The position numbers and the translations under genes were made by a program. From Microcaldota archaeon (lineage in GTDB: Archaea > Micrarchaeota > Micrarchaeia > Micrarchaeales > Micrarchaeaceae), in assembly GCA_021822165.1 (NCBI GenBank), contig JAKARM010000004.1, forward strand, positions 2,384-53,710: 51,327 nucleotides of DNA. The letters run 5' to 3'. The notes under the pieces are model-generated. The model had not been told where the DNA came from. It made no database searches and saw nothing but the letters and a program-made list of their open reading frames with translations. Shown here in pieces: positions 9,211 through 18,327 of the stretch. The stretch's first letter is position 1, and every line of letters begins with the position of its first letter.

Positions 9211-10842
9211 TCACCCCTTTTTCCCCTTTTTGGCAAACACCAGGTATGCTATCGCCATGATGGCTATAACGGCAACGCCGTACACCCAATAGCTGTTTTT
9301 GTCGCTGCTCGAGCTTCTTGCCCCAACGGCTGCATAGTAGTTGTTTGACGAGGTGTACTGCTGGTTAGCACCACCGTTAGCCTGCCTCCACTGCTCGTAC
9401 AATACCACCGGGTAGGTCCCGGCATTGCCCTTCGTATCCACGCTGACGTAGAAGGTAACGTTCGTGGATTCGCCGGGCAGCAGCGTATTTACGTAGGCGT
9501 CAGGGTTTACCGCGGTTATCGGGTATATGGACTGGAGGCTCAACGACACCTCTTCGGCCGCTTCGTTTCCGGTGTTGCTTATCGTGAATGTGACCGGTAC
9601 GTAGGTGGCCCCTGGGTAGAGATTCCCTGATTCCGACGTGACATTGAAGTCCGCGGATCTCTCCACGTTGACCGGTATCGAGCTGTTTTCCGTGATATTA
9701 TCTGCATGGTTCGCCGTCTGGTACCTCAGCGCCACAAGCAGGCCCCGTGCCGTGCCCCCGCTTCCGTTGTCGGCCGAGATGAAGAGGTTTTCCGTAATCG
9801 ATGCCCCTGCCCCAAGGCTGCCTATGAAGAAATCCGAGGGTCCCCCTACCGTTATGCCGTTTCCGCTGTCGAAAGAGGCAGAGATGTTCTTCGCTTCGCC
9901 GTTCCCTATGTTCTGTAGGAGCACAGCCAGCGTTTGGTTATGGCCTATGTAAAGCTGCTGCGGGGTGGCTCCCTCTATGCTTGCGACTATGTCCGGCTTG
10001 TTGATCGCGACTTCGATAGGTACTGATATGTTTTGGTCCTCCCTGTCGCCGAGCTGTGTCGTGTAGCCAACATCGAAGTTGAGGTAGTGCCTCCCGGAGC
10101 TTATATTTTCGTTAGGCTGGAGGGTGAACGAAGAGGGGGCAGCCCCTCCTGCAGGTATTGCCCCGACAGAGAGGCTGTAAGGCCCTATCGGTGTAAAACC
10201 TGGCGAGTTCGCCATTGTGACCGTGACATTGCTTGCCATATCGGTTCCCGTATTAAGTGCGGACACCTCCATGGTGAACGGCACCCCAGGCTGTATCTGC
10301 TGCGACGCAGATGCGGAAAGGGATATCTTTGGGGTGCCATAGACGTATATGTTGATCGGCATGACGGATTCTGCCGGCAGGTTCAGGTAATTAAACCCTG
10401 CCTGGTCCGTCTCGTAGGTCGCCACCACGTCTATCGTATATTCCCCCGCAGCAAGCTTGGATGGTATGTGCAGCCTGTATGTCAGCTGGTTGTACCCTAT
10501 CCCCCCGTATAGCCCGCTTCCTACCGCGTTGAGCATCACCACGGATCCTGCCGGCGAGACGTTTATTATGGGATTTTCGCTGACAAGCTGTACGTTGACG
10601 TTCTGCAGCTGGCTCGAATAGGAGTTGAACAGCTGGAAGGATACGGTTATGTTATCCCCGCTAACGACCGGCTGCGGCGACACCCTGAGATTCATCATCG
10701 AGAGCGCATTGTTGGCGGTTATGGTCTGCCCTGCAGATATATATGCAACCGGCAGTATGGCAACCATCATCAACAGCACCGAAATCATAGCCCTTCTCTT
10801 TTTTTCCCTATCCATTTTATCAACCATCCTAAACATGATCAT
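9211..10842 (-). CDS. Exported CARDB/COG1361-like surface protein with C-terminal anchor
   Basis: An N-terminal signal segment (RAMISVLLMMVAILPVAYIS) precedes several Ig-like repeats of about 110 residues, each with patterns such as NxGNxxAxNVxxxL and PGESTNVTFYV. A single C-terminal membrane helix (YWVYGVAVIAIMAIAYLVFA) ends in a Lys-rich tail. This is the COG1361/CARDB type of cell-surface protein. The start overlaps the permease stop as ATGA, so translation is coupled. The open frame continues 58 codons upstream inside the permease, but that part is a shadow. It probably works with the ABC transporter ahead of it. Confidence 0.8.
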   Translation of the reverse strand: MIMFRMVDKMDREKKRRAMISVLLMMVAILPVAYISAGQTITANNALSMMNLRVSPQPVVSGDNITVSFQLFNSYSSQLQNVNVQLVSENPIINVSPAGSVVMLNAVGSGLYGGIGYNQLTYRLHIPSKLAAGEYTIDVVATYETDQAGFNYLNLPAESVMPINIYVYGTPKISLSASASQQIQPGVPFTMEVSALNTGTDMASNVTVTMANSPGFTPIGPYSLSVGAIPAGGAAPSSFTLQPNENISSGRHYLNFDVGYTTQLGDREDQNISVPIEVAINKPDIVASIEGATPQQLYIGHNQTLAVLLQNIGNGEAKNISASFDSGNGITVGGPSDFFIGSLGAGASITENLFISADNGSGGTARGLLVALRYQTANHADNITENSSIPVNVERSADFNVTSESGNLYPGATYVPVTFTISNTGNEAAEEVSLSLQSIYPITAVNPDAYVNTLLPGESTNVTFYVSVDTKGNAGTYPVVLYEQWRQANGGANQQYTSSNNYYAAVGARSSSSDKNSYWVYGVAVIAIMAIAYLVFAKKGKKG

Positions 10843-11933
10843 ACCCTTTCCTTGAATACATTCATCCCTATCGCGAACATCACCAATGCGAACGCAATCA
10901 GCACCCCTACATCGGTCGCCATCGCCCCGACAGGATAGTACCCGTCCATCATGACGTACCTTATGCCGTTTATCGCGTATGTCAGCGGGTCTATCACGCT
11001 TATCGGGTAGAGCCACGACGGGAGCGCAGATGTCGGGAAGAACGCACCCGCCAGGAACCAGAGGGGCAGTGTCACAGCCTGGCTCATGAGGGCATAGACC
11101 TCTATCCTGTCGACGAAAGAGGTGAGTATTATGGTGATGGATCCGAGCCCGACCGCGACAAGTGCGCTAAGCAGCAGTATCCATGCCAACCCATACGCCC
11201 CCATCGCTATCTTTGCCCCGAACACCAGCCCTATCACTATCGCCACGATTGCGGAGATCATCGCCTGGCTCGCCCCAGAAAGGATCTTGCTCAGCACTAT
11301 GGAGATCTTGTCTATCGGGGCTATGAAGAAGGTCTTCAGGTTCCCCGAAAGCCTGTCCGTTATTATCGATATGCCTCCGCTGAACATGGCGGCCATGGCG
11401 ACGGCCATTATTATGACCCCTCCCACCAGGAAGGTTGTATAGCTTCCCTTCGCCGCAAACGAAGGCGTCGCCACCACGTCAGCCTGTTGCTGTACTTTCG
11501 ACGCCCCCGCCCCCATGGACGATGCAGTGCTTTCTATGAACGGTATTGCGCTCAGGCTGCTGAATTGGCTGGTGGTGTAGTATATCATCACGCTCGGATT
11601 TCCATTACTGTCCAGTGGGAAGGACGGCGATATTATCACCATCATGTCCACCTCCCCGCTCTTCAGCATCGCCTCCGCATTCTGCTGGCTTGTCACCCCC
11701 TTGACGCTTACGGACTGGCCCCCCAGATCGCTTATGAATTGTACCGATGCGGGATTGTTCGCATAGTTCACTATGGCGATCGGGACATGCGTGGCGGTAT
11801 TGCCCAGGGTGCCGAATACCAGTATTATCAGGAATGGGAATATGGTGGCCCTGGCCATGTTCTGTTTTATGTTCCCGAAGAATATTATCATCTCCCTCTT
11901 GTACAGCGTCAGCGTATCCGAAACGGTCCCCAT
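10839..11933 (-). CDS. ABC-2 type transporter permease
   Basis: The 364-residue membrane protein has one N-terminal helix, an extracytoplasmic domain of about 140 residues, and five C-terminal helices including LPLWFLAGAFFPTSALPSWL and INGIRY, the signature of ABC-2 exporters of the DrrB/YhgE type. It lies 5 nt downstream of the ATP-binding subunit and overlaps the exported CARDB gene by 4 nt. Substrate unknown; drugs, lipids or peptides are typical for the family. Confidence 0.88.
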   Translation of the reverse strand: MGTVSDTLTLYKREMIIFFGNIKQNMARATIFPFLIILVFGTLGNTATHVPIAIVNYANNPASVQFISDLGGQSVSVKGVTSQQNAEAMLKSGEVDMMVIISPSFPLDSNGNPSVMIYYTTSQFSSLSAIPFIESTASSMGAGASKVQQQADVVATPSFAAKGSYTTFLVGGVIIMAVAMAAMFSGGISIITDRLSGNLKTFFIAPIDKISIVLSKILSGASQAMISAIVAIVIGLVFGAKIAMGAYGLAWILLLSALVAVGLGSITIILTSFVDRIEVYALMSQAVTLPLWFLAGAFFPTSALPSWLYPISVIDPLTYAINGIRYVMMDGYYPVGAMATDVGVLIAFALVMFAIGMNVFKERV

Positions 11934-11937
11934 GCCC

Positions 11938-12930
11938 TCACCTTTTGCCCCATCCTTCGCTGAATGCGGATTTCTGCGTCCCTGTTGCCGTATCCCTGAA
12001 GCTCGCCCCGGTGAGCTTTATGAAGACATCATCCATTGTGGGAAGGTGCATGCTCACGGCAAGAACCTGCAGCTTCTCCTTGGAAAGCATGTTCACCACG
12101 CCTGTGAACGTCTTCATCGTGTCCTTTTCGAGCACTGATGTTATCCTGTCCCCGTTGACCACCAGCTTGAGGCCGAATCCCGACTTGAGGGCGCGCGATA
12201 TCCTTTCAACATCGTTGAGCCTTGCGGTGATCTCCAGCACGTTGCCCTTGCCGACAATGCCCTTGAGCTCGGAGGGGGTTCCTATGGCCTTTATCACGCC
12301 GTGGTCTATGATGGCTATCCTGTCGCACAGCGCATCCGCCTCTTCGAGGTACTGGGTGGTGAGTATTATCGTCACCCCCTCCCTCTTGAGCTTCCTTATG
12401 TGGTCCCACATGTTGACCCTGTTCTGGACGTCAAGCCCCACCGTCGGCTCGTCGAGTATGAGTATCTTCGGGTTATGCACCATCGTATTGACCAATGCCA
12501 GCCTCCTCTGCATCCCTCCCGAGAATAGGCCGGCCCTCTTGTCCGCGAACTGCGTGAGACCGGCGTCCTCCAGTGCCTTCCCTATCCTTCCGTCGATTTC
12601 CCCTCTGTCGACATGATAGAGTTCGCAGAAAAGCCTGATGTTCTGCCTCGCTGTCAAGTATCCCTCCACTATGGTCTCCTGCGTCATCAGCCCTATGAGG
12701 TTTTTCACCTCGTTCTTATACTCTGCATTGTCCTTGCCCCTGATGGCAATCTTTCCGGACGTCTGCGCTATTAGGCCGAGAATCATGTTGATTATCGTGG
12801 TCTTGCCGGCGCCGTTTGGCCCCAAAACCCCGAATATCTCCCCCTCCGTTATATCCAGGCTTACGTTGTTGACTGCCGTCATGTCCCCAAACGTCTTTGT
12901 CAGGTTTTTTATTTCGACGGCATTGCGCAG
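11938..12930 (-). CDS. ABC transporter ATP-binding protein
   Basis: ATPase of the ABC-2 exporter. Walker A is GPNGAGKTT, the signature is LFSGGMQRRLALV, Walker B is ILILDEPTVGLD and the switch His is present in this family position. The first ATG (12882) lies too far inside the domain. The expected first strand and A-loop aromatic (VEIKNLTKTFGD) are coded upstream in the same open frame. No ATG or GTG exists there, and the best candidate is CTG 12930 with AGGTG 5 nt before it. The coding region therefore probably starts between the PadR stop and 12918. The C-terminal 100 residues form the usual DrrA-like extension. Confidence 0.88.
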   Translation of the reverse strand: MRNAVEIKNLTKTFGDMTAVNNVSLDITEGEIFGVLGPNGAGKTTIINMILGLIAQTSGKIAIRGKDNAEYKNEVKNLIGLMTQETIVEGYLTARQNIRLFCELYHVDRGEIDGRIGKALEDAGLTQFADKRAGLFSGGMQRRLALVNTMVHNPKILILDEPTVGLDVQNRVNMWDHIRKLKREGVTIILTTQYLEEADALCDRIAIIDHGVIKAIGTPSELKGIVGKGNVLEITARLNDVERISRALKSGFGLKLVVNGDRITSVLEKDTMKTFTGVVNMLSKEKLQVLAVSMHLPTMDDVFIKLTGASFRDTATGTQKSAFSEGWGKR

Positions 12931-12938
12931 ATAAACAC

Positions 12939-13361
12939 CTATGCTCCGAACGCCTTGAATTTCCTGCTTATCCCCTCCATCCTCTTCCTGTACGGCTTGA
13001 GGGAAGCCCTGTCCTTGTTGTAGAGATCCTGGAAATAGAGCGCGTAGCTCTCAACCTCCCCTATCATACCTTCGATCGTGCGCGGCGTCCTGAATAATGC
13101 ACCGAGGTTGTGCATCTCCTCCCTTCCCTTTTCGGTTATCTTATACTTCCCATCCTTCCTCTTGACGGTAAAACCCTCCCTTACCGCCTCCTCGAGCAAA
13201 GGGTATATTGACCCGGGGGAAGGTCTCCACCACCCCATGCTCATCCTTTCGAACTCGTCCATTATTTCCATCCCGTTCTTCGGTGATTTTTCTATAAGCC
13301 ATAACGTGAGTGGTTTCAGCCATCCCTTCTTCATGCCAGCGGACTTGAACCTGCGGTACAT
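12939..13361 (-). CDS. PadR family transcriptional regulator
   Basis: A winged-helix repressor of the PadR type: KPLTLWLIEKSPKNGMEIMDEF...GWWRPSPGSIYPLLEEAVREGFTVKRKDGKYKITEKGREE, then a C-terminal dimerisation helix region. PadR repressors commonly control an adjacent exporter and sense its substrate; here an ABC exporter follows directly. ATG 13361 is preceded by GGAAGAGG. ATG 13400 is an alternative and would add 13 residues. It is the first gene of a four-gene operon (padR, ATPase, permease, surface protein). Confidence 0.85.
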   Translation of the reverse strand: MYRRFKSAGMKKGWLKPLTLWLIEKSPKNGMEIMDEFERMSMGWWRPSPGSIYPLLEEAVREGFTVKRKDGKYKITEKGREEMHNLGALFRTPRTIEGMIGEVESYALYFQDLYNKDRASLKPYRKRMEGISRKFKAFGA

Positions 13362-13419
13362 GTTTATGTCCTCTTCCTGGCAAAAATCTACATTTCCCAT
13401 CCCATCAGTTATCGGTTTC

Positions 13420-13453
13420 CCGATATCGGATATTAGATAAACACCAATAAAAA
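13420..13453 (-). promoter_or_regulatory. Promoter with palindromic operator of the padR-ABC operon
   Basis: On the minus strand a TATA-like TTTTTATT (13446-13453) is followed by the 10-bp perfect palindrome CCGATATCGG (13420-13429), at the distance where transcription should start. A repressor bound there would block initiation, so this is a candidate PadR autoregulatory site (inference). Confidence 0.45.
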
Positions 13454-13586
13454 CCTTTTGCCGCGACCGCTCCCTCCCCTCTTCCAATAGCGCAAACTGC
13501 CCGGCCGCATCGGATCGGGCAGGTATGGTCTTCCACCATCCACTACCATCTTTTTATAGTTGTGCAGAGTTATAGCTTTTGATAGG

Positions 13587-14585
13587 ATGGAGCAGCAGAA
13601 CGAGAGGCGCATGGTCTCGATATTCGCACTTGTCGGCGGTTTCATCGCCCTTCTGAATACCCTCTATTATATGGAACAGCTTTCCTACACGGTCGGGGTT
13701 TATGACGGGATCGCAACGACGGTGCAGAGCTATAACCTTACCGCATCGGCCCAGCTGCTCAGCCTCATATCCGGAAAAACTACCTTGACGCTCGCCCTCT
13801 ACATCACATACCTGATGCTTGCGCTCTCCCTCTTTGTCTTCGCGATAGGGGTATCGTGGTTCACCGCAAGGTCCTACTCGAAGCTGGAAGGGGCCTCCCT
13901 GCTGCTGGCATCCCTTGTCTATGCCTCGACAATGGCCCTTCTGCAGTTCAGTTTCAGCTTCAACAGCCAATTTTCCGGATTCTACCTGGGATACATAGGA
14001 AGTGCAATAGTCTTCCTTTCGGCTGCCTATGCATTGATGAAGTTTGAGAGGCCTTCCACGTTCAAGAGGGCCCATCCCATATCTCTAAATCCCGATACTC
14101 CCTATACGAACATGGCTGTAATATCGACAAGGCTGATGGGCAGAATGGCCGGCGACATAAGGATCCTCGACCCGCACTTCGACAAAAAGGCGTCGGACAA
14201 CCTCCTGCGGATGCTTGGCAGGAACAGCGGCAGGTTCAAGACGATAAGCATACTTACCAAGATGGACAGGCTGGGGCGCGATTTCTCGAAAGGGTTCTCG
14301 GATTTCAAAGAGGAGCTCCAGAGCGGCGGGATCACCATAGAGATAAGGGTGATTGATCCGGACAAGGCGTCGGAGCAGCACGAGCGTCTGATAATGGACG
14401 GCAGGACGGCCTACAAGATCCCCCCTTTAAACATAATAAATGTGAAGAGCGAGCACATTGTCGGTATAAATTACAATGAGGCATCCGCGAGGTTCGAGAG
14501 CCTCTGGTCAACGGCTACAAAATATGAGAACGCAAGAAACTCTGCCGGGAAGAAAAATGCAGCATCCGCCGACAACAAAGTTTAG
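13587..14585 (+). CDS. Membrane protein with cytoplasmic PLD-like domain
   Basis: A 332-residue protein with four N-terminal membrane helices (to about residue 150) and a soluble C-terminal domain. The latter reads IRILDPHFD...ISILTKMDR...IEIRVIDPDKASEQHERLIMDGRTAYKIPP. His-x-Arg-x(3)-Asp near GRTAYKI resembles the half-site seen in phospholipase-D-like sensor domains, without a clear HKD pair. Enzymatic activity is therefore doubtful and a binding role is possible. ATG 13587 is preferred over 13560 because GATAGG is adjacent and the upstream codons look non-coding. Confidence 0.6.
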   Translation: MEQQNERRMVSIFALVGGFIALLNTLYYMEQLSYTVGVYDGIATTVQSYNLTASAQLLSLISGKTTLTLALYITYLMLALSLFVFAIGVSWFTARSYSKLEGASLLLASLVYASTMALLQFSFSFNSQFSGFYLGYIGSAIVFLSAAYALMKFERPSTFKRAHPISLNPDTPYTNMAVISTRLMGRMAGDIRILDPHFDKKASDNLLRMLGRNSGRFKTISILTKMDRLGRDFSKGFSDFKEELQSGGITIEIRVIDPDKASEQHERLIMDGRTAYKIPPLNIINVKSEHIVGINYNEASARFESLWSTATKYENARNSAGKKNAASADNKV

Positions 14586-14691
14586 TAGGATGGGCAGGAA
14601 AAACCATGCCGTTCACGGACGGGAATCTCACCGGGGCTGTCAAATACCTTGGGATGGGGCCCTGTTTTCTACATCTGAAATGATGGTTGCC

Positions 14692-15354
14692 TTACTTGGC
14701 TCTGTCCATCGCTTTTCTTATCTCAGCCTCTTTCTCCGGCATCTTGTATTCCATTGTAATCCTTAAGGCATCGAGGTAGGCCTTTATTACATTCTTCCTC
14801 TCATTGCCGTTATTCTTGTTATCCTTTATATAACTCCCATACGCCTCAATAAGGGGCTTGGCAAACCTCCCGGAATCCTTTTCCCTATTAAATCTTTCAG
14901 AAGCTACAAGGCCTCCTTTCAGGGCCATTACCTCTTCCCAATCAGATGCCTTGCCCGATCTATGCATACCAAGCGCATAATTTGCAACGCCTATTAATTC
15001 CTCTGCAAAGGTCTTCCCCCTGGCCGGATCATATCTTTCCGCCATCAGGAATCCCTCCATCGCCGCCTTCCTTGCAATCCTCAGATTTCCCTTCCCCGAG
15101 AACCCCTCGCTTTTCGCATAGCCGACGAGCTCCTCGCAGGAGTCCATTATTTTCTTGGCCACTGGGGCAACCATCGTTGTGTACCCCCCGCCCTCCACCA
15201 ATCTAAGCTCTTCCTTCGCCCTCTTGATGGTGGCCAGAGCCCCATCCGGTGATCTCTTAACGGAAATGCTGCCAAGTTCCTTCGCCAATATCCTGTTTAT
15301 CGCATATTCGCTCTTTATCTCTTTCTCTCTCTTTATAATGTTTTTTGAATGCAT
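14692..15354 (-). CDS. Uncharacterised helical protein
   Basis: A 220-residue, charged, all-helical soluble protein with no recognised family. Repeating Ala-rich helix pairs suggest a TPR-like or helical-bundle scaffold. ATG 15354 is chosen since GGGTGA lies 5 nt upstream. Similar size and style to the protein at 19453-20058, but I see no convincing alignment between them. Confidence 0.6.
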   Translation of the reverse strand: MHSKNIIKREKEIKSEYAINRILAKELGSISVKRSPDGALATIKRAKEELRLVEGGGYTTMVAPVAKKIMDSCEELVGYAKSEGFSGKGNLRIARKAAMEGFLMAERYDPARGKTFAEELIGVANYALGMHRSGKASDWEEVMALKGGLVASERFNREKDSGRFAKPLIEAYGSYIKDNKNNGNERKNVIKAYLDALRITMEYKMPEKEAEIRKAMDRAK

Positions 15355-15454
15355 ACGGTTCACCCAGTGGTCTTTTTATCTGTCCGGGCGATATTTAATG
15401 TTTGCCGGGACAACCCCCCAAAACATCCCTCTCAAATTAAGAGAAGGGCTGGCA

Positions 15455-15826
15455 TCAATTCCCCCAAAAACTGAACGAGAACCCCCCGTTATTGCCGTAA
15501 TAGTTGCCGTATGATCCATATCCTACATAGCCGTTGTTGCCGTTGAAATAGTTGCCGCACACGTTATACCCCCAGCTTCCTGTGCAACCTCCCATCCCGT
15601 AGCCATTCCCGTTCGCATAGCCTCCGAATGAGTTGTACCCGCTGTTGCCGTTGTATGTGCTGCCGTACCATCCGTACCCGAACGAACCGTATTGCCATCC
15701 CGCTGATGCTATCGGCGTCATCAACAGCATGCTTATGGATGCGATGCCCAAGAGAATCTTCACCGGCACCTCCCAGGCTGAAAATGCCTTCATAACCATG
15801 CCAAAAACTTTATTTATCGTTTCCAT
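15455..15826 (-). CDS. Secreted Gly/Tyr/Asn-rich low-complexity protein
   Basis: A signal peptide (VKILLGIASISMLLMTPIASA, likely cut after ASA) is followed by about 80 residues made almost only of Gly, Tyr, Asn, Ser and Phe, in units such as GYGS, GNGY and NGNNGY. Two Cys (GGCTGSWGYNVCG) could form a disulphide. Such composition is typical of surface-adhesive, amyloid-like or glass-type low-complexity proteins. No family is recognised. The ATG at 15826 is preceded by GGGAT. Confidence 0.65.
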   Translation of the reverse strand: METINKVFGMVMKAFSAWEVPVKILLGIASISMLLMTPIASAGWQYGSFGYGWYGSTYNGNSGYNSFGGYANGNGYGMGGCTGSWGYNVCGNYFNGNNGYVGYGSYGNYYGNNGGFSFSFWGN

Positions 15827-15951
15827 CAAAATCCCACATATCTATTGCGGGTTTTTTCCTATATAAGCCTTTTCTTTCCCTTTGACAAACGTCATATGTG
15901 GGATAAGTATTAAAATAGGAAAAGAGGGGGCGGCATCCCCCTTGGAATGAA

Positions 15952-16287
15952 TCACTTTGAATATTTTTTGGCGTATTCCCCTATCACAGGCATCATTATG
16001 TCCTCCCCCTTGCTTGCGCTGTAGCCCACGTATAATCCATATACCCATAAAATTAATTCCAGGATCCCTCCGACGGAGTAAAGTGCCCCGTAAGCATACC
16101 CGCCAACTATCGATATGGCGGTTATCACCACTCCGAGCATGATTGCCTGCATCGCATGGAACCTCATGTTCTTATCATCCTTCTTTACGAGGAACACGAT
16201 CAACCCCGAAATCCATGTGAATACGTATGTCCCTATATATAATATCGGATCCCTTCCCCCCTTTTTCTTTTCTGTCGCCATAATCAT
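15952..16287 (-). CDS. Small membrane protein, DUF4870/Tic20-like
   Basis: A 111-residue protein with three membrane helices. The segment YVFTWISGLIVFLVKKDDKNMRFHAMQAI matches the conserved core of DUF4870-type small membrane proteins (KNxFVRFHAxQ). Function unknown in the family. Start is ATG 16287 or, two codons later, 16281. Confidence 0.65.
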   Translation of the reverse strand: MIMATEKKKGGRDPILYIGTYVFTWISGLIVFLVKKDDKNMRFHAMQAIMLGVVITAISIVGGYAYGALYSVGGILELILWVYGLYVGYSASKGEDIMMPVIGEYAKKYSK

Positions 16288-16323
16288 CCATTACATATGG
16301 CGGGATAAGCATAAAAATCCAGT

Positions 16324-17703
16324 TTATACCATCCTTTCCGGGTCAAGGTACCTGTCGATCTCCTTGCCGTCAGCCACCCCCTCCTCCAAGGCGATCTCTC
16401 TCACGCTTTTCCCCGTGAGGTATGCCTTCCTTGCTATCTTGGCGGCATTTTCATATCCTATGACGGGGTTCAGCGCCGTAACCCTCGATATGTCCATCTC
16501 GAGGTTCCTGCTTGTCCTTACCTCGTTGGCCTTTATGCCGTCGACGCATTTCATCCTGAACGCCGCTATCCCGTTCGACAGTATCCTTATCGAGAAGAGG
16601 AGGTTGTATGCAATGACCGGCATGAATACGTTAAGCTCGAGCTGCCCTGCCCCAACCGCATGCCGCACGGACTCGCTGTTCCCTATCACCTGGAAGCATA
16701 CCATGTTGAGCATCTCTGCCATGCTGGGGTTCACCTTACCCGGCATTATCGAAGAGCCGGGCTGTACCTCTGGGAGAAAAAGCTCCCCGATCCCCGTTCT
16801 GGGCCCGGAGGCGAGGAGCCTGAAATCGTTGGCTATCTTCCCAAGCATTATGGACGATTCAGCCAGCGAACCCGCAAGCGCGAGCTCCGATATCGGATTC
16901 TGCATCGAGGTAAAAATGCTTTCGGACTTCCTGAACTTATATCCCGTGCTTTTATTCAGCTCCCTTATTGCCATATCCCGGTAGGCAATGCCGGCGTTGA
17001 TGCCTGTCCCGACCGCGGTGCCGCCGAGCGGTATGGCGAGCAGATGGTTTGCGGACTCTTCCACCCTCTTCCTTACCGACGCCACACCTCCCTCGTATCC
17101 TGAGAATTCCTGTCCCAGCCTTATGGGTACTGCGTCCTGCAGGTGGGTCCTGCCGGTCTTGATTATGTGCCTGAAGGATTTCGCCTTGCCGCCGAGCGCC
17201 TTCTCCAGCCCCTCCATGGCGGGCAACAGCTTCTCCCTCACGGCCCTGTAGGAAGATATGTGCATCACCGTATGGAATGTATCGTTGGTCGATTGGGACA
17301 TGTTGACGTCGTCGTTCGGGTGGACTATCCTATAATTCCCTCTCCTGCCCCCCAGTATCTCTATCGCTCTGTTCGCTATCACCTCGTTGAGGTTCATGTT
17401 CGTGCTTGTCCCGGCCCCTGCCTGGAAGACGTCCACTACGAACTCTTCCCTCAATCTCCCTTTCATGATCTCCGTGCATGCCCTCGCTATTGCCCTTCCT
17501 TTCCTCGCGTCGAGCTTGCCGGCCGCCATGTTCGCAGCCGCGGCGGCCCGCTTAAGCTCCGCGTATGCCGCTATGAAATCCTGTTCCACTGGGATTCCGG
17601 ATATCCTAAAGTTCTCCACGGCTCTCTGCGTCTCCGATCCGTAATAGGCATCCTTCGGCACCTTCACGCTCCCTAGCACATCCCTTTCCAATCTGTATGC
17701 CAT
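16324..17703 (-). CDS. fumC: Class II fumarase/aspartase superfamily lyase, probably fumarate hydratase
   Basis: A 459-residue lyase that interconverts fumarate and malate, or aspartate and fumarate plus ammonia. The N-terminal DVLGSVKVPKDAYYGSETQRA, the central LGGTAVGTGIN, and the catalytic loop GSSIMPGKVNP are all present. MPGKVNP and TQRA favour fumarase (aspartase usually has MPAKVNP and HTLRA). AGQLELNV and the KCVDGIKAN region are intermediate, so aspartase is not excluded. ATG 17703 has GGGGAT upstream. The gene is monocistronic and faces the PRC-barrel gene. Confidence 0.85.
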   Translation of the reverse strand: MAYRLERDVLGSVKVPKDAYYGSETQRAVENFRISGIPVEQDFIAAYAELKRAAAAANMAAGKLDARKGRAIARACTEIMKGRLREEFVVDVFQAGAGTSTNMNLNEVIANRAIEILGGRRGNYRIVHPNDDVNMSQSTNDTFHTVMHISSYRAVREKLLPAMEGLEKALGGKAKSFRHIIKTGRTHLQDAVPIRLGQEFSGYEGGVASVRKRVEESANHLLAIPLGGTAVGTGINAGIAYRDMAIRELNKSTGYKFRKSESIFTSMQNPISELALAGSLAESSIMLGKIANDFRLLASGPRTGIGELFLPEVQPGSSIMPGKVNPSMAEMLNMVCFQVIGNSESVRHAVGAGQLELNVFMPVIAYNLLFSIRILSNGIAAFRMKCVDGIKANEVRTSRNLEMDISRVTALNPVIGYENAAKIARKAYLTGKSVREIALEEGVADGKEIDRYLDPERMV

Positions 17704-17907
17704 CTTATCCCCGGATATGGTAAACAATCTCTATGAACGTTTAAAATATCGTTGGTTTCTGGCGCCGCGGGATAACCGCCGCAATCGCGGCTGCGTGTTG
17801 TCGGGAATCCCATATCCCTGCCAGCCATGGTTCCAGTAAACTTCTTTGCGCCATATTCTACAAAAAATATATAAATCCCACCATGGATAAGATTTATGGT
17901 GACTAGT

Positions 17908-18201
17908 ATGAACATATCCGACCTGTATAACAGGGATATCTACACAGATGGGGGGCAGTTTCTCGGCGAGGTAAAAGATGCAATAGTTGACCTGGAGAAA
18001 GGGGAGATAGGCAGGCTATTGATGTCCGAGTGGAGGGGCAAGAGCACCGACGAAACGAGGAAGATGCTTCAAAACAAGAGCGTGCTCTTCAAGAATGTAA
18101 GGAACATAGGTGACGTCGTGCTCGTGACGGTGGCGGGCCAGGCAGCCAAGGTTCCTGAACACGAGATGAGCAGCGAATACAATGAAATATCAAGGAGATG
18201 A
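17908..18201 (+). CDS. PRC-barrel domain protein
   Basis: A 97-residue single-domain protein with the PRC-barrel pattern: LYNRDIYTDGGQFLGEVKDAIVDLEKGEIGRLLM near the N terminus and KNVRNIGDVVLV at the end. Small archaeal PRC-barrel proteins bind other proteins or RNA; some are linked to CdpB cell-division factors. ATG 17908 has GGTGA 5 nt before it, so it is favoured over ATG 17896. A TATA box (AATATATAAA) lies about 35 nt upstream. Confidence 0.8.
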   Translation: MNISDLYNRDIYTDGGQFLGEVKDAIVDLEKGEIGRLLMSEWRGKSTDETRKMLQNKSVLFKNVRNIGDVVLVTVAGQAAKVPEHEMSSEYNEISRR

Positions 18202-18327
18202 TCCTTGCGGGGTCTGCCCGCCATGGGCAGGTCCCTCTTTTTTTCGGCCCATACGCGCTTGATCTGCTCTTCCTGCTGTTGTTCCATCACCTGTTTTAAT
18301 TATTGCCTGCCATGGATAAGTGTTTGA

